Origin: Antedon bifida
Taxonomy: Eukaryota > Echinodermata > Crinoidea > Comatulida > Antedonidae
Assembly (NCBI GenBank): GCA_963402885.1
Contig: OY727098.1
Location: forward strand, 16,168,717 to 16,232,716
Direction of reading: 5' to 3'
DNA length: 64,000 bases
Shown here: one piece after another, positions 39,201 to 50,830 of the stretch
Position numbering within the stretch: the stretch's first letter is position 1
Layout: each line of letters opens with the position of its first letter
The notes under the pieces: generated by a model
Databases searched by the model: none
Told to the model about the DNA's origin: nothing
Seen by the model: only the letters and a program-made list of their open reading frames with translations
Translations under genes and position numbers: made by a program

Positions 39201-42200
39201 AAATTCCCTGGCGCACACTGTGAGCCAAGTGTTACTCGTGCCAGTTGGCTCAGCCGAAAGCTCTAGTGTGCGACAGGCTTAAAGCATTGCTTGAAATCTT
39301 TATAATATGTATAGATGTGTACAATATTACATTGTAGAAAGTAAATGTGACATTGTCATAGAATAATATATTAATTTTTGTTACAATATTTATTTTTATT
39401 TAGGAGTTTAAAAAGAATCTTCTGAAAGTGAATGGAGGTGAAGACTTTGACCAATCAATGTTAGAGGAAGTTTATTCTGCCATCAGGTAAGTTCATCATC
39501 ATCTGTTGTCTGTTTACTACTGGACATTCTCTTCATCTTTACCTAATTTGTTCCGCCTCAATACTTCTCTTCTATGTTCTTAATCATTCTTCTTAGATGA
39601 GACTATTATATTTTAAATTTATGGTCTTTTATTTTAGAAATGAAGAAATCGTGATGCCTGCGGAACAGACAGGTCTTGTACGTGAAAACTATATATGGCG
39701 ATGTCTACTTAAACGAGGATGTACCCTTGATGGTACATTTCTACACACACCAGCAGCTGCTATGGACAAGGAGCTGTTTTTATTAACTTGGGGACCTACC
39801 GTTGCAGCATTGTCATTTGTGTTTGATAAAAGCCCGGATGAAAAAATAACACTTAAAGCAATATCAGGATTCAGGTGGGCTATGTTAATTGTTTGTTTTT
39901 GTTTTTGGTCAAGAAAAATTATAATTAGCTTCTTGCTGTTGGCTGTGTATGAAATAAAATAATTTCAGCCCAGTTTGTGTTAACAATTTTAGTGCCTCTC
40001 TTTATTAGCCTTTACAACAGGGGTTCTCAACAAATTTTCTAGTGGGGGTTTATAATTTACAAATAATTTTATAGGTCAGATAGAGCATAATTCATAGATG
40101 GGGTCCATAATTCGGCGGCTCCAAGAACTCATGTGCTTTAAACATTATCTTTTATTCTTGGATCATCACAGACCATATGAAATTGCAGCATTGGTCCTGG
40201 ATTTAAGATTTTTTAGTTACATTAACTGTCCAATAAACAGCAAAGGCTATAAATAAATACGCAATATTCTTCTTCATCCATGAATATAATTCGTTAATAT
40301 AACATTGCCATGTTTGTTTTTTGTAGAAAATGTGCAATGATTTCAGCTCATTATGGTTTAAGTGATGTATTTGATAATCTTGTCATATCCCTGTGCAAGT
40401 TTACAACATTAATGAGTTCAGGAGAGGTGAGAACAAAAATCTTTACTCCACTAAAACTAAAACTGCGCATGATCGTCATTGCCAAATTCATATATTTTTA
40501 TACACCCTGACCTGTATATTTGTTCTTATTTAGATTCACTGTTTTGTCTTGTAATTGTGTATTATTAATTAAAATATTAATTAATATGTAAAGCGCCTTT
40601 GAATATTTTTCTTTAACGGCAGATTTATTTCACCAAGACCTTAACTTTGTCATTCATCAATTTTTATTTATTTCTTCTTAGTCTCCTGAAATGCTTCCGA
40701 TCGTCTTTGGGTCAAACATGAAAGCCCAACTTGCTGCCAAGAACATGTTCGGACTGGCACATCGTCATGGTGACATCCTAGGAGAAGGTTGGAAGAACAT
40801 CCTTGATTGTATGCTTCAACTCTTTAAAGCCAAACTTCTGCCATCGGAACTTGTTGATGTTGATGACTTTGTCGCGTCTAGTGGTAGTATATCACTACTG
40901 AAGAGAGAAGAGATGCCGTCACAGAGGTATCGTATTGATTTTTATCTACAAATTCAACTTTATTTTCATTTTTCAATAACATTATTACATGGTATTTATG
41001 CATAGTGCCCTTTCAAAAATGTAAACATTGATGAATTTATTTAAATAGGTCAGACTCTTCATTGCTGAGCTCTTTTGTTTACTACTTTACTGCCAACACT
41101 GAAACCTCAACTCAACGGGGTCCAACCCCAGAAGACCAAGAAGCCATTCATGTCGCCCGTAACTGTATAGAGGTAAGATATTTCTTTAATCCATCATATT
41201 GTAACAACGGGTATCAGGTATTTAATTACAAATTTTAACCAGCAATTAATTAACCAGTCATATCAAGCCTTGTCTACACTATCAAACTTGATGTGACAAA
41301 AAAATGTTATGTGCCCATATTTGGACATGATGATGTCATATCACTACCATATTTGGGAATATCACTACCATTTTTGGGCAGAGCTTTAACCTCTCAAAAA
41401 CTTCTTTCGTTTCCACAGGACTGCCATCCTGAGCATCTTCTAACCGAGAGTAAGTTCCTTCGTATTGAGTCATTGCAAGACCTCATAAAGGCGTTAACGT
41501 TTGCATCACAAGGACCTCAAGCAGCAGAGAGTACTGGAACACCATTCGATGAAGAAGCTGCAGTATTCAACTTGGAACTGTTGATAAGAGTTGTATTTGA
41601 AAACAGGTAAGAACACTATAGACAATTTTCCTCATAAATTACAACCCCAGTTTGATGGCAGTAAGAAAATAGGAGTATCTCCGGAATAAAAGTTTCCCCT
41701 GAATAACAGTTTACCATATATAGGAGTTGGCCTGGTGTTTCCTGAATATGGGTGTCCCAATGGAGGGAGTACTATTGTATTTATTAATTGTCTAAGCACT
41801 GACTACATTTTGATTTTGTAGAGACCGGGTGAGCTCCTTATGGCAGTCTGTACGAGATCATTTGTACAGTTTGATTGTAAGTTCATCTGAACATGGCTTT
41901 CTTGTGGAAAGAGCGGTAGTTGGGCTTCTACGACTGGCAATACGCCTGTTACGGCGAGAAGAGATTTCAGGACAGGTAAACTATTATATTATTTTTTAAA
42001 GTAAATTTTCCCCCTCTGATTGATGGTAAGTCATTATCAGGGTTTTGACTTTAAACCTGTCCATTCTCATTATTTGTCTTAAATTCCTCCAGGCAGGTAT
42101 TAATTATAGAAATTGACCATACAAATATTATTATTACCTCATTTAAATACAACTGTGTAGTAGGTGTATAAGTACTCTAGGCATTGACGATAAGAATAGA

Positions 42201-45200
42201 ATTCTCGAAACACATACATTTTTGGTGGTATTATACATGAAATATTAACATGAAGAATATATTATCTTTTATAATATGTTATCTTTTGTACATACAGGTT
42301 ATTGCATCTTTGCGTATGTTGTTTATGATGCGACCAAGTGTACTTCACAAACAATGTCGTCAGATCTCGCACGCACTCTATGAACTGTTGCGTACAAATG
42401 CTGCCAATATTCACACCCCTATGGATTGGTATACATTGTTTACTCTACTAGAATGTGTTGGTGCAGGAGCCATACCACCTCCTATGAAACAGGTGGCTAT
42501 CGGAACAGAGTCTGATGATTGTGCAAGTGTTTGCGGTGATCATGGTAGGTGGTACATTAATTTTTTTTTGAAAGGTGGGCTTGAATTAGCCTTATCATCA
42601 TCATGAATTATGTGGATCATTTTGCATACTGTACCCCCACTAGCATGGTATATAAAATAATGTGGTATTCTTATATTTTGACCTTTAATGTTTATTAGGT
42701 ATTCATTAGTACCGTAGTTCCTTGGGTATAATCCCACCTCGGGTATAATCCCACCCCCGACTTTACGATTACCTTCGCACGCAAGCATATCCCCGGGCAA
42801 AGTCCCAGTGTATAATTTAACATTAGGCCAGAGGTGGGCCTAGGCCTACTGTAGCTAGCTAGGCCGACGTCAATTTCTCACCAAAAAAAATTGAGTAATT
42901 TCTCTGAATTTGGCTGACTTAAAACTCATCAAACATTGTAACATTGTTAAGTTGAATACAATCTTAAGGCTAGCATGCCCCGATCGTCACGTTCTGTACA
43001 TCCTTTCGCCGTCGTGTACATTCTTTCTTGTTGTTTACACTACTGTGCATGCTTGATTACCGTAAAAAAAACACCGCCCTCTATACCGACCGGCTTGTGC
43101 AGTAGAGTTTGTGTCACATGCAACAACATGCGATTTACACAGAGAGCTCGAGCGTGTGGGTGAACATGGAGAACTCGTATGATCGAGTTCATGTCGATTT
43201 AGGAAGCTAGGCCTAGATCACATTTTAGGGTATTTTTTAAGTAGAAATCTCGGGGAAAATCTATACGGTAGGCATAGCACAGGTAAGACCAATTAGGCCG
43301 CCTAGGCCTAGATAGCCTGGCCTTCTAATTGCTAGGCCTACATCGGAATATAGCTTTTAGATAGCCTAAATCGTAGCTAGAAGAAATATCGTCATTTTCA
43401 GTTCATGCAGCGGGAAATCCCCGGGTATAGTCCCACCTCCCAAATTCGGGTAAATTTCACGTACAAGGGGGGGGTGGGATTATACCCGGGGAACTACGGT
43501 AATATTTTCCTCTTCTCATATTTTTTATCTTAAGGATATTATACAATGTTATCAAAATAAATTAAACAATTTAAAAGAAAAAACTATAAAGAAAATATAA
43601 AATATATTTGAGGTTTGTAGTTAATGTTTATTTCATTGATCTTATAGATGCACAATCTGATAGTGAGTTGTCTGTCAGTAGCCAGATAACAACAGTATCT
43701 GATCATGGCTATACTTCTGACTCAGAACTGTACAACATGCACAAGCCGAAGCGTAGTAGTAGCGAAGGGGATGTACGTGACATTGGACGAGGGGGCTGGC
43801 TGGTAGTAAGGGATTTTGTTTTTTGCCCCTAAAATCACAATTTCATATTCTTCATTATTTTTACACTCTGTTTCAGCATCGAATACCAAAATATTAATAT
43901 AAAAATAATGAATTATTTGTTGTAATAAATAACATTGTAATCTTTTATAAAGGTAAAGAAAGATGAAGAAGAAAATAAACAGCCACACAATCAATATGAA
44001 ATATCTCTTGATATCGAGCTTCGACACCATGATACAAAATCACTCATGAAATGCTGCGAAGTCCTAGCTTTCCTCGTACGTGACGCTGCTCACGTTACGC
44101 CTGACAATTTTGAATCGTGCGTGCACTGCATCAGGACTTTTGTGGAAGCAACTGTGAATGGAGGAAGATTAAGCGATCATCAACGGAGACAGAGGGCAGC
44201 AAACAGGGAGGCTAAAGACAGAAGAGGAAAGAAGGGTAAGAAGAAAATGCCAAAGACTTACTCGGTACCAGATAAGATTGCACAAGTTGGCGACCATGAG
44301 GATGAAGAGGATGCTGCGTTGGGTGGATATCATTCACTCTCTATACAGGTACAGTCAATTGTACAGTTATTCATAATAGTTGTTAATGTATTCACATTTA
44401 TATTCCGTCAACTACTGAAGTGAAAAACATCTCTGAATCCAGATGTCCAAAATATCCTAGTTATTATTAAAAATACATTCGAAACACCAGTGTTTCTGGA
44501 AACCCAGACAAATTGGGCTAGCCAACACTGGGCATCTACAACAGTGTTTTGTTTGGAGTGAATTAATAAAACAACCCCAGAGTTCAAAACATCTAGAGAT
44601 GCCAATCAGTTGTCATGGCTAAGAGTGTTCTTGACACATCATACCATTTTGCAACATGATTTAGCACTTATTTATACTTTCTTTTATTCGGTAGTTGTTG
44701 GATCTGATGCATACATTACACACAAAAGCAGCGACAATATTCAGTTCATGGGCAGAAGAACAAAATAAATTGGGAGAAGTTCATACCATAGATGCTGGTG
44801 CTAGTGCATTATGGATAAAATGCTGGTGTCCCTTGTTGCAAGGTAAGTAATGTTGGTGGAAAATGTGTACCTATTTTATCATTTTATGTAACGATTTGTT
44901 GCATATAGGGCATTAGTTGTAATGACAAAATATTTGTAATATTTAGGTATAGCTCGACTTTGTTGTGATACAAGACGTCAAGTACGAATGCAAGCCTTCT
45001 CATACTTGCAGAGAGCACTTCTTGTGCATGACCTCCAGACTCTCTCTGCAACTGAGTGGGAATCAAGCTTCAACATCGTTCTCTTTCCACTGCTCACAAA
45101 ACTGCTCACCAACATCAACAGTCACGACCCAGACGGGGTTGAGGAGACACGAATGAGGGCGGCCACACTACTTTGTAAAGTGTTCCTCCAACATCTATCG

Positions 45201-47122
45201 CCGCTTTTGTCTTTGGCAACGTTCACAGCTCTCTGGTTGACCATTTTGGATTTCATGGACAAGTATATGCATGCAGATAAGAGTGATCTACTGGTAAGTA
45301 TTACTATATTTAACCTGGTTATGCTACAGGGCCTGGCAATTGCACTTAGCAAGAAATTTAGTGGGAGGATATCAATTTTCTATACTTCATTTTAGTTATT
45401 GTCAGGTATGAACAGTATTTTTCACTATTGAAGGTCAAAACACACGCCTAGATTATATACGCAGTGACAAAATGAAGGAAAATAACCTTCTCCAGCCTTG
45501 ATATGTGAACTATAACCATGTCACAAAATGCATGTATCCAACTCACATTCCAAGCTGGTTTTTCACTGAACCATTTTATTAACAGATTTTTTTAGAGCAT
45601 TAAATTGCTTTTACTGATCTGCTGTACGTTACTGTACCAATGCTGTACCAATACCTTTTTAGGAAATTCCAAGCTGGTTTCATTTTTAGTCGCATGCAAA
45701 CGTGACTCTATAGCTCACTATGTCGGTGGGTTGGCTGGTCGGTCGGTGAGGTCACTCAGTAAACACTAACTCAAATTTGCGCACGCGACTGCAGCCATGT
45801 ATATGGTCTTGTTTCTTAATATCCAAGTTATTCATCAATCTTGCAATCATTTCTTATGACAGTTTGAAGCTATTCCTGAATCTCTGAAAAACATGTTGCT
45901 TGTGATGCATACAGCCGGAATCCTAAGCAGTGAAGATCAAGGAGATGATTCTCCACTATGGCACGTCACATGGGAGAGAATTGACTGCTTCTTACCTCAA
46001 TTAAAACATGATCTATTCAGGCCTAGGGAGCCATGTAAGTGAATGAAATCATTTCCAATAATACTAATAATCCAAGTAAGACAATAGTAAATTATTTTTA
46101 TTATTTATTTGGTATCAAACAAAATCACAACAACCCCAGAGGGCAAACCTGTGATTGACTAAAACAGTTTAAAACAAAGACAATGATGAAAGAAATAACA
46201 AACTTAAGTGAAAAATAAGTTCTAATTGGTTGGAGTTGATTATTACATTACTTTCTTTTTTTTATTGTTTTATTGTTGTCAAATGTTTTAATTTTTTTAA
46301 AATAATAATAAACCAAAATTAATTTGTTTTGTTTAGCTAAACCAAAAGTTGAAACTGTTGTTGATCCTGGCGATGCCCCTAAACAAGATAGTAGCATTCC
46401 TCGGGATGGAGCACCAACGGTCAAAGAGCCAGAAAAACAACAAGAAAATGGAGGTAAGTGTATTGTATATCCATCATAACTTGATATGATTTTAATGCTT
46501 CTTTTAATATTAAATCAGTTTTTTGCATGTAAAAAAATGCATACTTAAAATCTATACATAAATGATAACATTATATTTTAAAACATACACAAATAATCAT
46601 ACCTAATTATAATATAATATTCTTTCATATCCATCATACGTTTTTAATGCTTCTTTTAAAATTAAATCAGATTTTTACATGAAAAACAATGCATAATTAA
46701 AATCTGTATATAAATGATAACATTATATTTTAAAACATACAAAAATAATCATAAATAATTGCCATATAATATTCTTTCAATAAAATGATTTTTAATATAA
46801 CTAAAGACATCTAAATAATTTCCAACACACTTTCTTTTTACTTACTAATGCAATTTACTATTATAAATGGTTATAAATTTGACTTTAAAAGTGAAACAAC
46901 ATTCTTTTTTTTTATGTAGATGTAGAAAATGCAGTCGTTCGTTCTGCAAGTCCTGCTCAGATCATACTTCAACCACCATTACCATCAGCTGTTCCTATTC
47001 CTCATGACAAGTCTGGTGCTTCTGTACCTATTCTATTAAATCCTAATATACTACAAACAGGAGGCATTCAAGGCCTGCCTATACTAGGTGTTCCTGTGGG
47101 CGATACTGCCAATAGCTCATGA
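27288..47122 (+). CDS. GBF1: GBF1, Golgi brefeldin A-resistant Arf guanine-nucleotide exchange factor, complete, 33 coding exons
   Basis: Exons: 27288-27401, 27992-28058, 30996-31127, 31402-31520, 31990-32098, 32213-32316, 32469-32873, 33321-33486, 33797-33881, 34386-34521, 35100-35291, 35838-35939, 36119-36314, 36773-36907, 37182-37303, 37642-37844, 38008-38131, 38567-38692, 39404-39486, 39638-39874, 40327-40426, 40682-40926, 41049-41172, 41419-41606, 41822-41975, 42298-42544, 43648-43805, 43953-44348, 44695-44842, 44947-45293, 45863-46034, 46337-46453, 46920-47122 (TGA). All phases agree: 1851 residues, close to vertebrate GBF1 (about 1860). Seen: N-terminal DCB region (GVYIIQGEM), HUS box YLNYDCD (about 555-561), Sec7 domain (about 729-918) with catalytic Glu821 in FRLPGEAPV, then HDS regions and a Pro-rich tail. 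Known: it loads GTP on Arf1 at the cis-Golgi to recruit COPI. A basic/Ser-rich linker in exon 7 is the least conserved part. Confidence 0.98.
27591..27702 (+). repeat. 5S rRNA-like sequence (SINE3-type element or pseudogene) in GBF1 intron 1
   Basis: The segment carries the order of 5S rRNA motifs: taccacgttgaagcaccggt, then tctcgtcagatcacc, gttaagcaacgttggg, the cttggattggagacc segment and tctgggaatatcaggtgctg. Several changes from a functional 5S gene are present (for example GGATTGG for GGATGGG), and no terminator T-run follows at once. The flanking 27703-27960 is unusually GC-rich and may be the body of a 5S-derived SINE. It is not a functional rRNA gene on this evidence. Confidence 0.7.
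28553..28660. mobile_element. Palindromic MITE, copy 4, degraded (GBF1 intron 2)
   Basis: The element core (gtccatatatgggcacatca) and right TIR (gatagtgtagacatat) are clear; the left TIR is diverged (aaagctatgtttacttcatc). Confidence 0.65.
30423..30480 (+). repeat. Possible tRNA-derived SINE fragment
   Basis: The sequence agtggtctagtggttgggtg resembles a tRNA A box, and gtgtgattctta about 20 bp on is a weak B box. The rest of the element is not recognisable. It lies in GBF1 intron 2. Confidence 0.3.
34183..34343. mobile_element. Palindromic MITE, copy 5, close to a GBF1 splice acceptor
   Basis: Core gcccatatatggacatgatg, two ccatatttg arms and right TIR tagtgtagaaagagctt. It ends about 40 bp upstream of the acceptor of the exon at 34386, so it probably lies near or over the branch-point region. 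Confidence 0.7.
34636..34790 (+). repeat. Dispersed repeat, copy 2 (GBF1 intron 10)
   Basis: Counterpart of 15261-15420, with gatgcacctgtgacgtca, gatatccttaatatcgcgat and tatggtcctcggtcaagttg. Here it continues into sequence related to the 5310-5640 element. Confidence 0.7.
37642..39874 (+). CDS. GBF1: GBF1 Sec7 catalytic domain exons
   Basis: Five exons (37642-37844, 38008-38131, 38567-38692, 39404-39486, 39638-39874) carry the Sec7 fold. It starts near [13 protein letters not shown] and ends near [11 protein letters not shown]. The glutamic-finger codon is GAA at 38081-38083 in [10 protein letters not shown]. The second active-site motif reads [11 protein letters not shown], with Val862 where most Sec7 domains have Thr (MLNTDQHN). 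Everything needed for exchange activity otherwise appears intact. Confidence 0.96.
38235..38480. repeat. Degenerate minisatellite in GBF1 intron 17
   Basis: About a dozen irregular units built on ccaattaaagatc / tccaattaaacact, spaced mostly 17-22 bp, fill this part of the intron. Composition is pyrimidine plus AATTAAA on the plus strand. Confidence 0.7.
38870..39270. mobile_element. Non-autonomous DNA transposon (MITE) of about 400 bp with long TIRs, GBF1 intron 18
   Basis: The left end (gcgcacactagagct, then cggctgagccaactg, then gagtaacacttggctcac) is repeated inverted at the right (gtgagccaagtgttactcgt, cagttggctcagccg, agctctagtgtgcg). This gives TIRs of about 55 bp. A second inner copy of gcgcacactgtgag is near 39111. 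There is no coding capacity. Target duplication is unclear; superfamily not assigned. Confidence 0.75.
40017..40150. mobile_element. Possible hAT-type transposon end
   Basis: Begins caggggttctcaacaaattt, very like the CAGnGGTTCTCAAC ends of hAT elements. The opposite end was not found, so the right boundary is arbitrary. Confidence 0.35.
41265..41388. mobile_element. Palindromic MITE, copy 6, 3'-deleted, next to a GBF1 splice acceptor
   Basis: Left TIR aagccttgtctacactatca and the gacatgatgatgtcatatca core are present. The right half is cut short, joining tttttgggca directly to gagcttta. It ends 30 bp before the exon at 41419. Confidence 0.7.
42711..43500. mobile_element. TIR transposon of about 790 bp in GBF1 intron 26
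   Basis: The left end accgtagttccttgggtata and the right end ccggggaactacggt are inverted repeats extending through a tataatcccacc motif. TA at both edges fits a mariner-like TA target. The left end carries a second tandem copy of gggtataatcccacc. The interior is GC-richer than the intron, with several aggcctag-type palindromes. No transposase frame is seen; the plus-strand open frame at 42975-43163 resembles no family. Confidence 0.75.
46470..46790 (+). repeat. Tandem duplication of about 160 bp in GBF1 intron 32
   Basis: Two copies, offset by about 161 bp, share tatccatcata, ttaatgcttcttttaa and aatgataacattatatttta. They differ by scattered substitutions, so the duplication is not very recent. 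Confidence 0.8.
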
Positions 47123-47835
47123 GGGTCTTGGAATAGGGTATATTATATGATTAGACTGATGTTGGGGTAGATTTGGTTCAGTGTAATTGACCTAGGATTA
47201 TTAATAGCGATGATAGAAGTTGATTGTGCCTCTATTGATATTGTATTGTATACTGTCAAGTGATATTGTATTTATATTAAGAATGAAATTCAACTAATAT
47301 AATATATATACAAATTTATTTTAATTCTCTGTTAATTTAATGTATAGATACAATGTTAATGTGAGTGGTTTGTTGATGGCTGTGTTACTATAATAATTCC
47401 TGATAGTAAATTGATATTTAAATTTCTGCTCCTGTTTACATACACTCACATGCGATGTAAGTGCAATTTTATGTTTTTATTTTACAGTCTATGTACAATA
47501 ATTATTCCAATATTTTGTGCGATTAATGTGTAGAATAAAAGAAATATGTCTTATAACCCTGTACTACAGGCTTTCTAAACTAGAGGGTAAGGTATTTTAT
47601 GTAATAATAGACGTTTATCAGATAGAATCATGCCTGGGTAGCCATGTTTTTTACATGGTTTCGTTTTTCCACCAAATAGGTAGAAATCATGAGGTAGGCT
47701 GTTTCTTCACATACAACAATATTTCCCCAGTATCATGATACTACGTGAAACACATGTGAGGCTGTATTACCTATGATAACTGGGAAATCTTTATACAGTA
47801 TCTGTTTGAAAATAAAAGAGCACTGACTTGTCATT
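47123..47835 (+). terminator. GBF1: GBF1 3' UTR and poly(A) signal
   Basis: An AATAAA at 47811-47816 is followed 20-35 bp later by a GT-rich stretch (gagtttgtgtaatgt). This is the usual layout of a cleavage and polyadenylation site. No coding sequence lies between the stop codon and this signal. Confidence 0.6.
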
Positions 47836-48801
47836 GAGTTTGTGTAATGTATTATTTCAGGGTAAAACTGCCCTGTAATATCCACTGTTTGGACATTACT
47901 ATACATGTACATTTGTGTTTAGATCTTTGGAAGGAATATACTGTTATAAACTTTATTGTATAAATTATATTGCAACAAATATTTGTCAACTATTGGAATT
48001 ATAATTCAAAATAAGTACATGGTATAACCTCTATTAATGGAAATTAATTTTGAATTATAAGCAGTCTTAAGACCAGACGAGCGGAAACGGTAAGCGGGAA
48101 ATCAAAATTTATCAGTTGGCTTTTTATTGTGTGTGAGGTATGAAAGACATTATTTTAATAACAACAATGGTTGATATTGGTATCTAATTCTAGTTACTCA
48201 ATGTTGGTATATAATTCAACCTTTATTTATCCATTTTATCTCTAACTCTGCGTATCGTAAATAATTAGTTTCTCTTGGTGTAATAATGGTTAATATAACA
48301 ATAATGTTATATGTAATAATGTTACAAATACATCATTAAAGGAATAGCAAATATATATATATTTTATTGATGAGAAATACTGAATCTAATTATTATACCT
48401 GTTTTATTTATCAAAGGGATAAATGTTTGCATTGTGTAATAAAAATTAAATACAAAATCAAAAATAATGCATTGTGATATTTTTATAAACATTTGGAAAA
48501 GGTCATAGATATGTATGTAGGCAATTTTATAAATTTAAATATTGCGAATTATTACCCTTTTATTTTTCATATTTGATCCTGTGATTAGTGAATACTTAAA
48601 TCCCTGGGTAAGGGGAAAAAGCCGAAATCTTCGACTCTAAAATATATATGGATATTTTCGACTCTTTTATTTGTTCACATAACTAGTTCCTATGGCTCTA
48701 ATTATCGCATAATTATTGCATTTTTAAAAGTGGATATTTTGGCCCTTTTTCGAAAAAATCCGTGTACTGAAAAAAAAAATTGTGTTTTGTATGTGTCTGT
48801 C

Positions 48802-49037
48802 GGCAGCTTTTGATACCATTGATCATTCCATTCTTATTGCAAGACTCTCGTCTATTGGTATCCGTGGATCTGCTCTGACTTGGTTCAAGTCATATTTGTC
48901 TTCTAGGAAGCAGCAGGTCGACAGCTTTTGATACCATTGATCATTCCATTCTTATTGCAAGACTCTCGTCTATTTGTATCCGTGGATCTGCTCTGACTTG
49001 GTTCAAGTCATATTTGTCTTCTAGGAAGCAGCAGGTC
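48802..49037 (+). repeat. Near-perfect 118-bp tandem duplication inside the LINE
   Basis: The segment from the cagcttttgataccattg start to aggaagcagcaggtc occurs twice in a row, offset 118 bp. The only difference I see inside it is tattggtatcc versus tatttgtatcc. This near identity within an otherwise decayed element implies a recent duplication or an assembly artefact. Confidence 0.85.
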
Positions 49038-50090
49038 CGGATTGGTAATGTCAAATCCACCTCTATCGACCTGAAATGCGGTGTTCTGTGGGTCCAGTAT
49101 TGTTTTTAGTTTACATCTCGCCCTTGAGTGATATCATTAGGAGACATTGTGTCCAATATCATGTGTACGCAGATGACACGCAACTGTACATCAGCTTCAA
49201 TCCAGCAGAGTTTAATGAGGCGAAGTCGGTTATCAAAGCTTGTGTTGTTGATGTTCAGGATTGGCTAACTAAAAACATGCTCTGTTTTAACGCTGGTAAA
49301 ACAGACGTCTATTTCTTCATTCAAAACACTCAACAAGAATTTTCCCATTGCTAGAAACATCAGCATTGGCAACACCCCAATCACACCATCGTTGGAGGTT
49401 AGAAATATCGGAGTTGTATTTGACTCAACAATGACTATGTCCAGACATATCAACAACATTAGTAAATATGTTACCTACCACCTTCGTAACAAGATCAATT
49501 CGCAAATCCTTAACCCACTCCTACTTTATTAAACTTGTCCATGCACTCATAACATCACGGTTAGACTACTGCAATGCTATTTTGTTTGGTCTATCAAATA
49601 AAGAACTTAATAAACTACAACTTCTTTTAAATACTGCAGCTCGACTTGTATCCGGCACTTCAAGATTTGCTCATATTACACCAATATTATATAAACGTCA
49701 CTGGCTTCCAATTAAACAACGAATTATTTTTAAACTAATGTTAATTACATATAAATCTCTTCACGACAAATCACCATCATATATTTCCAATTTAATTATA
49801 CGTAGATCTTCAGTTTGCAAAAGATATCTTAGGTCGAACACTAATCATCCATCTGCACTTTTTGTTCCACCCAGCCGCCTTAAGACTTATGGTGATTAAG
49901 CTTTTGCAGTTGCAGTTCCTAAACTGTGGAACAATCTTCCTGATCCTATTAAAAATGCATCCTCTATCATAGTTTTCAAAACACTCTTAAAAACCCATCT
50001 TTTTTCTTTGTAATTTCTTTCTGTTTTTTCTCTCAGCGCTTTAGGACAATCTTTTGATTGTATAAGCGCTATATAAATCGAACAACATCA
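48802..50090 (+). pseudogene. Dead CR1/L2-type LINE: reverse-transcriptase and 3' end fragment
   Basis: Seen: translated pieces of a non-LTR reverse transcriptase. [14 protein letters not shown] and [12 protein letters not shown] come first; then, in another frame, GPVLFLVYISPLSD and the catalytic-site motif YADDTQLY. The C-terminal part (49468-49899) has LITSRLDYCNAILFG, KLQLLLNTAARLV and HWLPIKQRI, then more after an internal stop. The 3' end is cgctatataaatcg followed by caacatcaacaac. Frameshifts and stops show that it is inactive, and the endonuclease and 5' end are missing. Known: this C-terminal pattern is typical of CR1/L2-group elements. Confidence 0.9.
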
Positions 50091-50830
50091 ACAACATTAC
50101 TATAGGCCTAGTACAGGGCAATTTTCGATAAATGTCCAATTTTCGACCCTTTTATTTTTTTCACATAACTAGTTCCAATGGCTTTATAAGATGATAACAC
50201 ATGCGTGTATATATGGCAATATTATCGCATAATTATTGAATTTAGAAAAGTGGATATTTTGGCCATTTTTCGAAAAAAATCCCTTTACTATAGTTCCAAT
50301 GGCTGTATAAGATGTTGATAACACAATATATGCGTATAAATGGCAATATTATCGCATACTTATTGAATTTTAAAATATGAATATTTTGGCCAAAAGGGTC
50401 GAAAAATGTCAAAGTTTCGACCCTTTTATTGTTTAACATAACTAGTTCAAATGGCTCTATAAGATGATGATAACACAATATGTGCGTATATATGGCAATA
50501 TTATCGCATAATTATTGAATTTTAAAAAGTGGATATTTTGGCCGAATCACACTTTTTTGTCACATAAAGTTTGGTAGACATAGCTTTATGCATAATCATA
50601 ATGATAATGTGATCTCCGCATGTTACCACAGAAAAATGTGAAAACTTGGACATTTTATTTGTTTTTGCTTTTTTCGAGAAAAAAACATGTACTGTAGTAC
50701 AAATATTTTTTCGAATGATCAAAGTTTGACCCTTTTATATTTTGATATAATTGGTTACTATGACTCTAGTACACAATGATATGCAATATACCAATATTTT
50801 TGCATAATTGAATTTTTGGGCAGATCAGTA

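Larger units (their letters stand above)
48600..50830. repeat. Tandem array of about 150-190-bp units, interrupted by a LINE
   Basis: At least five degenerate units share cataactagttcc.atggct, tatcgcataattattgaatt and agtggatattttggcc. One lies at about 48650-48770 and the others at about 50150-50830. Between them sits the LINE remnant, so the retroelement seems to have split an older satellite-like array. Confidence 0.7.

Noticed and set aside
41293-41610. Open frame running from a MITE into GBF1 exon 24 with an upstream ATG
   Set aside because: The MITE part is not GBF1-like, and a normal acceptor at 41418 separates it from the exon.
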